From the NCBI RefSeq assembly GCF_000993785.3, contig NZ_CP009922.3:5642001-5706000 (forward strand): a stretch of 64,000 bases of DNA, read 5' to 3'. Both the position numbers and the translations under genes were made by a program. Shown in pieces: positions 44,078 to 52,392 of this stretch. Under the pieces are notes generated by a model, which had not been told where the DNA came from, made no database searches, and worked only from the letters and a program-made list of their open reading frames with translations. This DNA is from Streptomyces xiamenensis. GTDB lineage: Bacteria > Actinomycetota > Actinomycetes > Streptomycetales > Streptomycetaceae. How positions within the stretch are numbered: position 1 is the stretch's first letter; each line of letters opens with the position of its first letter.

Positions 44078-44728
44078 GTGCCAGAGGCGAACCGACTGCC
44101 GCACAACACGCTCCAGACACTGGGGTTCCTGTTGCTGGGAGCAGTGGGCTTCGCGGCGGCCCAGGGATGGTGGCTGGTCGTCGGCCTGTGGTTCGTGTTC
44201 CCGGCGGCCGCACAGGTCCGCCAGCGCCGCATGCTGGTCCGCCACCAGCGCGACGTACGGCACATTCGAGAGGATCTCGTCCGCTTCGCCGCGGCGCGCG
44301 TCCCGGCCCGGCACACCGCCCACCTCCACATCGCCGGCGGCCATCGGGCCGTCATCGTCTCGGGCGGTGCGAATCCCCGGTTCGTCCGAGTCGTCCTGGA
44401 GGGGCTGCCCACCGCGCCCGCGCCCGTCGGCGAAAAGGCCGGCTCCCTCCGTGCGCTGATCACCGCGTACACCATCGACGAACGCACCGGCACCGTCCTG
44501 GCCGAGGCCGCGACGGTACCGGCGGTGCGCGACCCGGGCAGCCCCGGAGGGGTCCGGATCCCCAGGCCGTCCGCACCCTCGCGGGATCGCTCTCTCGCCG
44601 GGCAGTGGGGGGTCCGCGCCCGCCGGGCTCTGGCTGGCCCGGCCGAACTCCAGGACCTCTACGCCTTCCTGGAATCCGCTGACACCGTCGAGATCAACGC
44701 CGATTCCGGAGAACCCGACCGCCCCTGA
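44078..44728 (+). CDS. Membrane-anchored protein of unknown function
   Basis: 216 aa from GTG 44078, with AGGAGAGG about 10 nt upstream. Residues 12-45 form two closely spaced hydrophobic helices (TLQTLGFLLLGAVGFAAAQG, then WWLVVGLWFVFPAAAQV), followed by a soluble domain of about 165 residues (HLHIAGGHRAVIVSGGANPR; SLRALITAYTIDERTGTVL). The strand-rich soluble part should face the cytoplasm or exterior depending on topology. Family not recognised. Confidence 0.7.
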   Translation: MPEANRLPHNTLQTLGFLLLGAVGFAAAQGWWLVVGLWFVFPAAAQVRQRRMLVRHQRDVRHIREDLVRFAAARVPARHTAHLHIAGGHRAVIVSGGANPRFVRVVLEGLPTAPAPVGEKAGSLRALITAYTIDERTGTVLAEAATVPAVRDPGSPGGVRIPRPSAPSRDRSLAGQWGVRARRALAGPAELQDLYAFLESADTVEINADSGEPDRP

Positions 44729-45010
44729 GCCCACCACGTGGCGGGGTCGGACCCACCACTGCGGGCCGCCGGGCTCCTCGCGTGCCCGCACGGGAGACGT
44801 CGAACAGCCGCGCCCCGCGCTCGTGTTCCGCCGCCGGCGTCGGCCACCTTCTTCACCGAACGGGGTCAGGCCGGGCTCCGGCGTCTGGCCGATCCCGGAA
44901 CACAGGGGCCCGCCGGGACGGAAACGCTGTGGCGGTCGAGACAACGACCGGCGATGCTCGGACGCGTGTGAGAAGCCGACGGCCGGCAGCCACGAGGAGG
45001 TCCTTCCCGC
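44729..45010. other. 282-nt intergenic region
   Basis: No gene, repeat or hairpin of note was found. It should contain the promoter of the phosphotransferase gene starting at 45011. Confidence 0.4.
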
Positions 45011-45781
45011 ATGGCCGATGAGTACGTGCTGCGAGATGACGATCACCGCAGGGTGGTGCGCGTCGGCGACACCGTCCGGCGCCCCGTACATCCGTGGACC
45101 CCGGCGGTGCACGCACTGCTCCGGTACCTCGAGGAAGCCGGTTTTCCGTACTCCCCACGGGTGCGGGGCATGGACGACGAGGGACGCGAGATCCTCACCT
45201 ATCTGGACGGCGCGTCAGGGCCGGCGGGTTGGGCCGGAGTGGTCGACGACCGTGGCCTGATCGCCTTCGCCCGCCTGCTGCGCGCATACCACGACGCTGT
45301 TGTCGGGTTCCGCCTGCCCGAAGGGCTGAGCTGGTGCACCGGAGAGAACGGCCCGTCCGATGGCGAGGTGATCTGCCACGGCGACTTCGGACCGTGGAAC
45401 GTCGTGTGGCGAGGTGCGGACCCCGTGGGCATTCTGGACTGGGACTACGCCCGCCCGGCGGAGCGCCTCCACGACATCGCCTACGCCCTGGAGTACGTGG
45501 CCCCGTTCCGCGATGACGTCGAATGCCTGCGCTGGCTGAGCTACCCTCAGCCCCCTGACCGCAGGGGCCGCATGGAACTCTTCGCCGCCGCCTACGGCCT
45601 CACCTCCACCGGGGGATTGGTCGAGGCGGTCATCGACGTGCAGGAACGAACCATCGAGCAGGTCCGCCAACTGGCCGAGCGGGGCAACCAGCCCCAGGTC
45701 CACTGGGTGGCCGCCGGTCATCTCGACGACCTGACGCGACGGGTCGTCTGGAGTAGGGCCCACCGCCACCTCTTCGTGTGA
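45011..45781 (+). CDS. Aminoglycoside phosphotransferase (APH)-family kinase
   Basis: A 256-aa protein kinase-like enzyme with the catalytic loop VICHGDFGPWNVVW (HGDxxxxN) and metal-binding ILDWDYARP. Many streptomycete members of this compact branch are not resistance enzymes but small-molecule kinases or of unknown role; substrate cannot be inferred. AGGAGG precedes ATG 45011 by about 12 nt. It stands alone between intergenic regions. Confidence 0.87.
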   Translation: MADEYVLRDDDHRRVVRVGDTVRRPVHPWTPAVHALLRYLEEAGFPYSPRVRGMDDEGREILTYLDGASGPAGWAGVVDDRGLIAFARLLRAYHDAVVGFRLPEGLSWCTGENGPSDGEVICHGDFGPWNVVWRGADPVGILDWDYARPAERLHDIAYALEYVAPFRDDVECLRWLSYPQPPDRRGRMELFAAAYGLTSTGGLVEAVIDVQERTIEQVRQLAERGNQPQVHWVAAGHLDDLTRRVVWSRAHRHLFV

Positions 45782-46026
45782 TCGCCGCACCGTCCGACGA
45801 TGCAAGGGCCCCTTCCCCGGATGAGGTGCGGCCGCTGTTTCCGTCAGCGGTCTCCCGCGGTGCTGTCTCGCCCCGTGCGATCGGCACCGATGGACCACGG
45901 GCCGCGGCCCGCGCGATTCCCACCTGGGGACGCGACCGATCGCGGCATCGAAGCGAGAGTCACTCGATCCGCCAGGGCCCGCGCCCCGGCCACACCCGTG
46001 AGGGTGACACGGCTCACAGGCGCACC

Positions 46027-46060
46027 CTGTCCGATCGGTCAGCTCTGACCGATCGGACAG
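46027..46060. promoter_or_regulatory. Double palindromic TetR operator
   Basis: CTGTCCGATCGGTCAG (46027-46042), spacer CT, CTGACCGATCGGACAG (46045-46060): a perfect 16-bp inverted repeat in which each arm is itself almost palindromic around CCGATCGG. It ends 13 nt before the tetR start and therefore overlaps the promoter or ribosome-binding region of the tetR-mmpL operon, indicating autorepression. Confidence 0.9.
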
Positions 46061-46073
46061 TTATGGTGGTGGC

Positions 46074-46619
46074 ATGGCACGCCCCGCTTCCGCCCTGCGC
46101 GGTCAGATCCTGGAGTCGGCACTGCGACTGTTCGCCGCGGACGGCTTCCGCGGCACCTCGCTGCAGGACATCGCGACCGATGCCGGGTGCTCGAAGGCCT
46201 CGCTCCTCTACCACTTCACCACCAAGGACGCCATCCTCACCGAGCTGCTGACCCCGGCGGCCGATGGTGTCGCCGCGCTGCTCGCCCGCCTGGAAGGGCT
46301 GGAGGGCGAGCCGCTGGTGGACGAGGCCGTCACCGGCTTTGTGGAGATCACCCTGCGTTTCCGGCAGGAGATGCGGCTGCTCTTCGCCGACATCGAGCGG
46401 GCGAGTGACGAACCCGGCCTCGGGGTCATGGATCTCTTCGAAGGGCTGCTCGACGCGTTCACCGCGCGATCCCCGGACTCCCGCGGCCGGGTGGCCGCCT
46501 GGATGGCGATCGGCGCCGTCTTCGTCACCAGCACCGGCAACGACGAAGTGCCGCACGAGGTCCTGCGCACCGAGCTGATCCTCGGCGTGCGGCGCCTCCT
46601 CGACCACACCCCCAGCTGA
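46074..46619 (+). CDS. TetR-family regulator of the adjacent MMPL exporter
   Basis: A 181-aa protein with a TetR DNA-binding domain (GQILESALRLFAADGFRGTSLQDIATDAGCSKASLLYHFTTKDAILTELL) and a helical ligand domain. It is followed after 26 nt by an MMPL transporter gene on the same strand and preceded by a double operator. The layout is that of a drug- or lipid-responsive repressor controlling its own operon. Confidence 0.94.
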   Translation: MARPASALRGQILESALRLFAADGFRGTSLQDIATDAGCSKASLLYHFTTKDAILTELLTPAADGVAALLARLEGLEGEPLVDEAVTGFVEITLRFRQEMRLLFADIERASDEPGLGVMDLFEGLLDAFTARSPDSRGRVAAWMAIGAVFVTSTGNDEVPHEVLRTELILGVRRLLDHTPS

Positions 46620-46645
46620 AACCCTCACGGAAAGGTGCGTCCTCG

Positions 46646-48808
46646 ATGGCGACCCTGCTGTACCGGCTCGGCCGGTTCTCCTTCCGGGCCCGCGGCCGAA
46701 TAGCCGCGGCCTGGCTCGTCCTGCTCGCCCTGCTGGGCCTCGCGGCGGCCACACTGATGAGCCCGACGACCGACGAATTCTCCATGCCGGGAACCGAGTC
46801 GCAGCAGGCGCTGGACGACCTCGGCCGCCAGTTCCCCGAGGCCAGTGGTGCGACCGGCACGATCGTCATCGCCGCGCCCGAAGGCGGCGGCCTCGACCCG
46901 GCCGCCGTGGCACCCGTGGTGGAGGAGGCCGCCGCGATCGACGGCGTCATCGCCGCCATGGACCCCTTCGAGACCGGCGCCGTCTCCCCGGACGGCCGTT
47001 ACGCCCTGGTGCAGCTGCAGTTCGACACGAGCGTCGACAAGATCACCGACGGGCAGCGGTCGGCCTATGAGGCGGTCGGAGCCGATATCGAGGACCTGCG
47101 GGTCGAGCACGGCGGCGAGATCATGGGTGGCGAGGTGGAGATCGGCTCCACCGAGATCCTGGGCGTCCTGGTCGCGGCGGTGGTCCTGGTCATCACCTTC
47201 GGCTCGCTCGTCGCCGCCGGTATGACCCTGCTGAACGCGCTGATCGGCGTCGCCATCGGCATGGCCGGCCTCTTCTCCCTCACCAGCGTCATCGAACTGA
47301 CCTCCACCGCGCCGATCCTGGCACTGATGCTGGGCCTGGCCGTCGGCATCGACTACTCCCTGTTCATCACCTCCCGCTACCGCCAGTACCTCGCGGAAGG
47401 CGTCGCACCCGAGGAAGCGGCCGGCCGCGCGACCGGCACCGCCGGCTCCGCCGTCGTCTTCGCGGGGGCCACCGTCATCATCGCGCTCACCGGGCTCTCC
47501 GTCGTCGGCATCCCCTTCCTGACCTTCATGGGCCTCGCCGCCGCCGCGACCGTCGCGGTCGCCGTCCTGGTGGCGCTCACCCTGCTGCCGGCCTTCCTCT
47601 CCTTCGCCGGGCCGAAGATCCTGCCCCGCAAGCAGCGCGCGGAGAGCGGCACGTCCGAAGCTCCCACCGAGGGCTTCGGCTTCACCTGGGGACGGCTTAT
47701 CACCCACAAGCTCCGGATCCCGATCCTGCTGCTGGCCACGGCCGGGCTCGTCGCGCTCACCCTCCCCGCCCAGAACATGCGCCTCGCCCTGCCCGACGCA
47801 GGCACCGCGGCCGAGGGGTCGCCCGCCCGTGAGGCCTACGACCTGACGGCCGAAGGCTTCGGCGAGGGCTTCAACGGACGCCTGATCGCGGTGGTCAACG
47901 GCGCGGACCCGCAGTCCACCGGCGCGGCCGTCGAGGAGGCCGCCGGGCTCATCATGGCGACCGACGGCATCCTCGCCGTCACCCCGCCGCAGCTGAACGA
48001 ACAGGGCACCACCGCGCTGCTCACCGTCATCCCCGAAGCCGGCCCCACCGACACCGCCACCGAGGACGCCGTCCACGCGATCCGTGACCAGGTCGGTGGA
48101 ATCGAGGGAGCGGACATCGCGCTGACCGGCGTCACCGCTCTGGGCATCGACGTCTCCGAGAAGCTCGCCGACGCCATGCCGATCTACCTGCTCCTGGTGG
48201 TGGGGCTGTCCATCCTGCTGCTGATGCTGGTCTTCCGGTCCGTCCTGGTCCCGCTGAAGGCCGCGCTGGGCTTCCTGCTCACCGTGGGCGCGACCTTCGG
48301 CATCACGGTGGCGATCTTCCAGGAGGGCCACCTCGCGGAACTGGTCGGCGTCGACGCTCCCGGTCCGCTCGTGAGCTTCCTGCCGATCCTGCTCATCGGC
48401 ATCCTGTTCGGCCTGGCCATGGACTACGAGGTCTTCCTCGTCTCCCGGATGCGCGAGGACTTCGTGCACGGTGCCGACCCGCAGGCGGCCACCGTCAGCG
48501 GCATGGGCCACAACGCTCGCGTCGTCACGGCCGCCGCGCTCATCATGACCTCGGTGTTCGGCGGGTTCGTGTTCATGGACGACCCGATCATCAAGTCCAT
48601 CGGATTCGCCCTCGCCATCGGTGTGGTCATCGATGCCTTCGTCGTGCGCATGGCGCTGGTCCCGGCCGTGATGTCCCTGCTCGGCCGGGCCGCCTGGTGG
48701 CTGCCGGCGCCCGTGGACAAGGTGCTGCCCGACCTCGACATCGAGGGCGAGAAGCTGAACAAGCAGCTCGCCGCGGAGCAGCGCGAGCAGGAGTCCGTCC
48801 CGGCCTGA
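46646..48808 (+). CDS. MMPL/RND-type membrane transporter
   Basis: A 720-aa exporter with two repeats of one helix, an extracellular domain and five helices (about 12 helices). The proton-relay motif is present in both halves: LGLAVGIDYSLFITSRYR around residue 235 and LFGLAMDYEVFLVSRMRED around 590. MMPL proteins of actinobacteria export lipids, siderophores or drugs by proton antiport. ACGGAAAGG precedes ATG 46646. It is co-transcribed with the tetR gene and ends at a strong terminator. Confidence 0.93.
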   Translation: MATLLYRLGRFSFRARGRIAAAWLVLLALLGLAAATLMSPTTDEFSMPGTESQQALDDLGRQFPEASGATGTIVIAAPEGGGLDPAAVAPVVEEAAAIDGVIAAMDPFETGAVSPDGRYALVQLQFDTSVDKITDGQRSAYEAVGADIEDLRVEHGGEIMGGEVEIGSTEILGVLVAAVVLVITFGSLVAAGMTLLNALIGVAIGMAGLFSLTSVIELTSTAPILALMLGLAVGIDYSLFITSRYRQYLAEGVAPEEAAGRATGTAGSAVVFAGATVIIALTGLSVVGIPFLTFMGLAAAATVAVAVLVALTLLPAFLSFAGPKILPRKQRAESGTSEAPTEGFGFTWGRLITHKLRIPILLLATAGLVALTLPAQNMRLALPDAGTAAEGSPAREAYDLTAEGFGEGFNGRLIAVVNGADPQSTGAAVEEAAGLIMATDGILAVTPPQLNEQGTTALLTVIPEAGPTDTATEDAVHAIRDQVGGIEGADIALTGVTALGIDVSEKLADAMPIYLLLVVGLSILLLMLVFRSVLVPLKAALGFLLTVGATFGITVAIFQEGHLAELVGVDAPGPLVSFLPILLIGILFGLAMDYEVFLVSRMREDFVHGADPQAATVSGMGHNARVVTAAALIMTSVFGGFVFMDDPIIKSIGFALAIGVVIDAFVVRMALVPAVMSLLGRAAWWLPAPVDKVLPDLDIEGEKLNKQLAAEQREQESVPA

Positions 48809-48838
48809 CCCGCGCCTGCCTGGCCCGGCGTCGGTCGG

Positions 48839-48878
48839 GCTCCCGCCGGGCGCTTTCCCGGAAGCGCCCGGCGGGAGC
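48839..48878 (+). terminator. Strong hairpin after the MMPL gene
   Basis: A perfect 17-bp stem (48839-48855 with 48862-48878) and a 6-nt loop, 31 nt after the stop codon. It is the most stable hairpin noticed in the window and closes the tetR-mmpL operon. Confidence 0.88.
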
Positions 48879-49083
48879 ATCCGGAACGCCGAGGCCAGTG
48901 CCCGCTCCGAAGACGGCGATCACCTGGGGTGCGGACTGCTCCTTGTGCGGCACGTTCAGTTTGCTTGGCACGTGGGTCACCTTTCACTCCGACGGTGACA
49001 TGTACGTTGACCGCCGGGTCGAACCAAGCCGGCCGGGCGAAACCGTTCGCCGCTTCCGCACGGGCTCTGCCAGGGTCGGGGCC

Positions 49084-49608
49084 ATGACCGGTTACGCGTT
49101 GTTGCTCATCGGCGGTGGTGCGGGTGTCGGGAAGACGACCGTGGGGTGGGAGGTGTCCGCCGTGCTGCGGGCGAGGGGAACGGCGCACTGCCTGCTGGAG
49201 GGGGACTACATGGATCAGATTCATCCCGCCCCGGCCGGAGACCCGCACCGCTCAGCGATCACGGAGCGGAACACCGCCGCGATCTGGGCGAATTACGCCG
49301 CTCTCGGTCAGCGCCGCCTCATCGACACGAACACGGTCAGCGTTCTGGAGGAGCCGATGCTCAGGCGCGCCATGGGCGGGGGTGAGATCAGGGTCACCCG
49401 GGTCCTGCTCACGGCCGGGGAAACCACCGTCCGGGAGCGGCTGGCAGGGCGGGAAATCGGGTCCCAGCTCGACGCGCACATCGAGTCGAGCCTGCGGAAC
49501 GCACGGCATCTCGACGAGGAAGCGCCGCCGGGGACCATCCGCATTCCGACGGACGGTCGCTCCGTCCACGCCATCGCCCTGGACATCCTGCGGAGCGCTT
49601 CCTGGTAG
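49084..49608 (+). CDS. P-loop small-molecule kinase-like protein
   Basis: A 174-aa protein with Walker A IGGGAGVGKTTVG at the N-terminus, a nucleotide-kinase-like acidic segment (LLEGDYMDQIHPA) and a lid-like Arg-rich stretch (TVRERLAGREIGSQLDAHIESSLRNARHLD). The size and pattern fit AAA_33/shikimate-kinase-like or adenylylsulfate-kinase-like proteins of uncertain substrate. ATG 49084 is chosen because the P-loop begins 8 residues later; upstream residues in the same frame are not protein-like. Confidence 0.75.
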   Translation: MTGYALLLIGGGAGVGKTTVGWEVSAVLRARGTAHCLLEGDYMDQIHPAPAGDPHRSAITERNTAAIWANYAALGQRRLIDTNTVSVLEEPMLRRAMGGGEIRVTRVLLTAGETTVRERLAGREIGSQLDAHIESSLRNARHLDEEAPPGTIRIPTDGRSVHAIALDILRSASW

Positions 49609-49832
49609 AGGCGTTTCGCTCCTTCGCCTCACGCACCGACGAACGGCTCCGCCCCCGGGGCCCTGACGGTGGGTCCCGTCCGGCCCGCCCGGAATCCGCT
49701 GGTGCTGTCGTCATGACACGGAATGCCACCTTCGAGGAGGCCCTGATCCCGAGCCGGACATCGTCCGCGATCGCCATGCCCGGCTGCGTCCGGCCGCTGT
49801 GGGGGAGGGTGGCCCGGCCATGGCCTCGCACC

Positions 49833-49863
49833 GATACCGGTATAGTAATGACGGTATAGTTAT
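49833..49863 (+). promoter_or_regulatory. AT-rich repeated motif upstream of the aminopeptidase gene
   Basis: CGGTATAGTAAT (49838-49849) and CGGTATAGTTAT (49852-49863) are direct repeats 14 nt apart. The first is also part of the self-palindrome ATACCGGTAT (49834-49843). TATAGT in each copy resembles a -10 element. This is a striking AT-rich island in 70%+ GC DNA and probably both promoter and binding site for a regulator, maybe of the GntR type. Confidence 0.65.
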
Positions 49864-49886
49864 TGGCTGGGCACGAAGGGCGCCAC

Positions 49887-50657
49887 ATGATCGAGATTCT
49901 CAACCCCACCCTGCTGGCACGGGCAAGAACCACCGGCGCCGTCGTCGCTGACATCCTGCAGACGCTGAGGGGCCGGAGCACGGTCGGCACGAACCTGCTG
50001 GACATCGACCGGTGGGCCAAGGAGATGATCGCCGGGGCGGGAGCGTCCTCCTGTTACGTCGACTACGCGCCGTCCTTCGGACGCGGACCGTTCGGCCACT
50101 ACATCTGCACGGCCGTCAACGACGCCGTACTGCACGGGCGGCCTCACGACTACACGCTCGCCGACGGGGATCTGCTGACCCTCGATCTCGCGGTCTCCAA
50201 GGGCGGAATCGCCGCGGACGCCGCCATCAGCTTCCTCGTGGGCACCCAAAGGCCCGCGGAGAGCCTGGCGATGATCGACGCGACCGAACGGGCGCTGGCC
50301 GCGGGGATCTCCGCCGCTGGCCCCGGGGCGCGGATCGGCGACATCTCCCACGCCATCGGTACGGTCCTGAGCGAGGCCGGGTACCCGGTCAACACCGAGT
50401 TCGGAGGCCACGGCATCGGATCAACGATGCATCAGGACCCCCACGTCCCCAACACCGGGCGACCGGGGCGCGGTTACACGCTGCGCCCCGGGCTGCTGCT
50501 CGCCCTGGAGCCCTGGGTCATGGCGGACACCGCCCGACTCGTCACCGACGCCGACGGCTGGACGCTCCGCAGCGCGACCGGCTGCCGGACGGCACACACC
50601 GAACACACGATCGCTGTCACCGATGACGGCGCCGAAATCCTCACCCTGCCGAAGTGA
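49887..50657 (+). CDS. Type I methionine aminopeptidase-like protein (M24 family)
   Basis: A 256-aa peptidase. The His of the substrate site is in AVNDAVLHGRP; metal ligands are Asp in LLTLDLAVSKGGIAADAA (two Asp), His in GGHGIGSTMHQDP, Glu in LLALEPWV and Glu in HTEHTIAV, all present. It should remove initiator Met or act on a specialised substrate; streptomycetes have several copies. ATG 49887 follows the repeated TATAGT motif after 23 nt, so its leader is very short. Regulation by a separate repressor is inferred from that motif. Confidence 0.9.
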   Translation: MIEILNPTLLARARTTGAVVADILQTLRGRSTVGTNLLDIDRWAKEMIAGAGASSCYVDYAPSFGRGPFGHYICTAVNDAVLHGRPHDYTLADGDLLTLDLAVSKGGIAADAAISFLVGTQRPAESLAMIDATERALAAGISAAGPGARIGDISHAIGTVLSEAGYPVNTEFGGHGIGSTMHQDPHVPNTGRPGRGYTLRPGLLLALEPWVMADTARLVTDADGWTLRSATGCRTAHTEHTIAVTDDGAEILTLPK

Positions 50658-50792
50658 ACGCGGCAGTGTGAGGTCGCGCCCACGCCGTCAAGGGCGCCGA
50701 GGGGCGAGCGACCGCGTCACCCTTCGGAGCCCGGCGGTCGTTGAACGCCGCCCGGGTACCTGCATTCGATGCGGGGCGCTCGCCCTGGCCGC

Positions 50793-52124
50793 TCATTCCC
50801 GCACCTGGCCGCCGCATGCTGCCCGGACTTCCTCCAGCAGCTCCGGGTAGTGCTCGCCATACGTGCCCACCGCGTGCCACACCGCGTCCAGCGCCGCTTC
50901 CAAAGGGTCGGGCCCGGCGGCGGCGAGCACGGCGGGGAGAGCGAAGTGTGGCTGTGAGATCCGCTCGGGGCGGTGCTGAGCGCCCGCGGCGTGCAGCACC
51001 ACCGCGCCGAGCCCCATGACCCGGGTCGGTATCGGCTCGTCACCGGCGGCCACCCTCGACGTGAACGCGCCCAACGCGTGGCCCAAGCCCGACCGCCTCC
51101 CCCCTTGTTCCCAGGGCTCCGCCGCAGCCGACCTCTGCCCGGATTCCACCAAGGACGTCAGCGGACGGTAGGGCGGCCGCTCCGGAGGAACCGCCCTGCG
51201 CACCGACCGACTCGGGACCTGCGGATCGGAGTGCAAGGTCTCCCACATCCGCGCTGGGTCGTCGAACGGCGGCGGCACCGGACGCCCCTCCGTCAACGCG
51301 GAGAGCGCCCGGGCGACCCAGGAAACGCCGGCCAGGCCCGCCGCCTCGCAGGCCCACCGGGCAGCCAACGACGCCACCGCGCGCTGGACATCGGGACCCG
51401 CGGCATCCATCACATGCACCAGCTCACTGTCGAAGGTGAGCAGGCCGCGCACATTGCCACCGACGCCGCGCAAACGCTCGCTGGGCAGCCGACCGCCCCA
51501 CTCCCATCGCTCGCGGTGCAGCCGCCGTTCCTCGGCGGCCCGTTGCTCCGCCTGACGGGCCAGGCGGGCTGTCTCGGCCCGCTCTTCCGGCGTGGGTGCT
51601 GCGGGAAGCCCGCGCGCGTAGCGATGACTGTGGGCGGCCTCCCGTGAGGTCTGGCGGACAACGCGGTCCGCACGGGGCGGCGCGGGCCAGAACTGCAAGA
51701 GATAGCTGTCTGCCTGTGGCTCCCCGGACACTCTGGAGTCCAGCCTGCGTCCCTCATCCATCCCCCGGGCGCAGTACCGCACCCGGTAGCCGGTCCGGGC
51801 GAGGCCGAGATCCCACGTCGCTTCGCCCGCCCACTGCATCAGAAGGGCGCGCTCCGACAGCGGGTGGAAGGACACCTCCACCACGTCCTCCCAGACCGGG
51901 TCCAGCGCGGGCTCCGCGTCGTGGACCTCCACGGCGAAGCCGACGTTGCCCGTGTGCAGCCCGGTGCTCAGCCACAGAGCGCCCGGGGCCGCCGCCCCGC
52001 ACAGCCCTCCGTTCTGACCGGCGAACGCTTCGGCGAGGTCCGGGATCGCCCCACCGTGCGGATCGCTCACGACGTAGATCTGGTGATAGTGAACGCGTAC
52101 CTCGCCCGTGACTGGCCTGCGCAC
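50793..52124 (-). CDS. Hypothetical protein, 443 aa
   Basis: A soluble protein in three visible parts: an N-terminal strand-rich domain of about 150 residues (EVRVHYHQIYVVSDPHGG; LLMQWAGEATWDLGLARTGY), a charged helical middle about 165-215 (TPEERAETARLARQAEQRAAEERRLHRERW) and a C-terminal Ala-rich helical domain (VQRAVASLAARWACEAAGLA). The start is GTG 52124, with GGAGGGG upstream. There is no signal or membrane segment. I do not recognise it; codon use is normal for the window. Confidence 0.75.
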   Translation of the reverse strand: MRRPVTGEVRVHYHQIYVVSDPHGGAIPDLAEAFAGQNGGLCGAAAPGALWLSTGLHTGNVGFAVEVHDAEPALDPVWEDVVEVSFHPLSERALLMQWAGEATWDLGLARTGYRVRYCARGMDEGRRLDSRVSGEPQADSYLLQFWPAPPRADRVVRQTSREAAHSHRYARGLPAAPTPEERAETARLARQAEQRAAEERRLHRERWEWGGRLPSERLRGVGGNVRGLLTFDSELVHVMDAAGPDVQRAVASLAARWACEAAGLAGVSWVARALSALTEGRPVPPPFDDPARMWETLHSDPQVPSRSVRRAVPPERPPYRPLTSLVESGQRSAAAEPWEQGGRRSGLGHALGAFTSRVAAGDEPIPTRVMGLGAVVLHAAGAQHRPERISQPHFALPAVLAAAGPDPLEAALDAVWHAVGTYGEHYPELLEEVRAACGGQVRE

Positions 52125-52392
52125 AGCGCCCCTCCCTCGGTGCCGGACGGCTTCGCGGACCGCCCGGTTCGGCGGACCGTCACCCGCCGTGCATCATGCC
52201 GCAGACCACTGACAACACCTCCGACGACGAGACGGCACGGGCCCGGCCGAGCAGCAGAGGCGAAAGCAGTGCGCACACCACGGGAAGGCTGCCCCGAGGT
52301 CACCGCGTCACCTCCGGGTCGCCGCCACCCGCACGCACGACCTGTCACGCCGTCACCCTCCGCCGGGCAGGCGGCCCCCGGGGCGGCACAGC

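Noticed and set aside
45011..45781. APH-family gene as an antibiotic resistance determinant
   Set aside because: Motifs show only the kinase fold; nothing in sequence or context indicates aminoglycoside as substrate.
46625..48880. A 751-residue minus-strand open frame opposite the MMPL gene
   Set aside because: Composition is dominated by Gly, Asp, Gln, Glu and His, as expected from the complement of a hydrophobic GC-rich gene; no motif and no ribosome site.
48977..49000. GTCACC/GGTGAC inverted repeat upstream of the P-loop kinase gene
   Set aside because: Only 6-bp arms with a 12-nt gap in GC-rich DNA; expected by chance and not clearly placed on a promoter.
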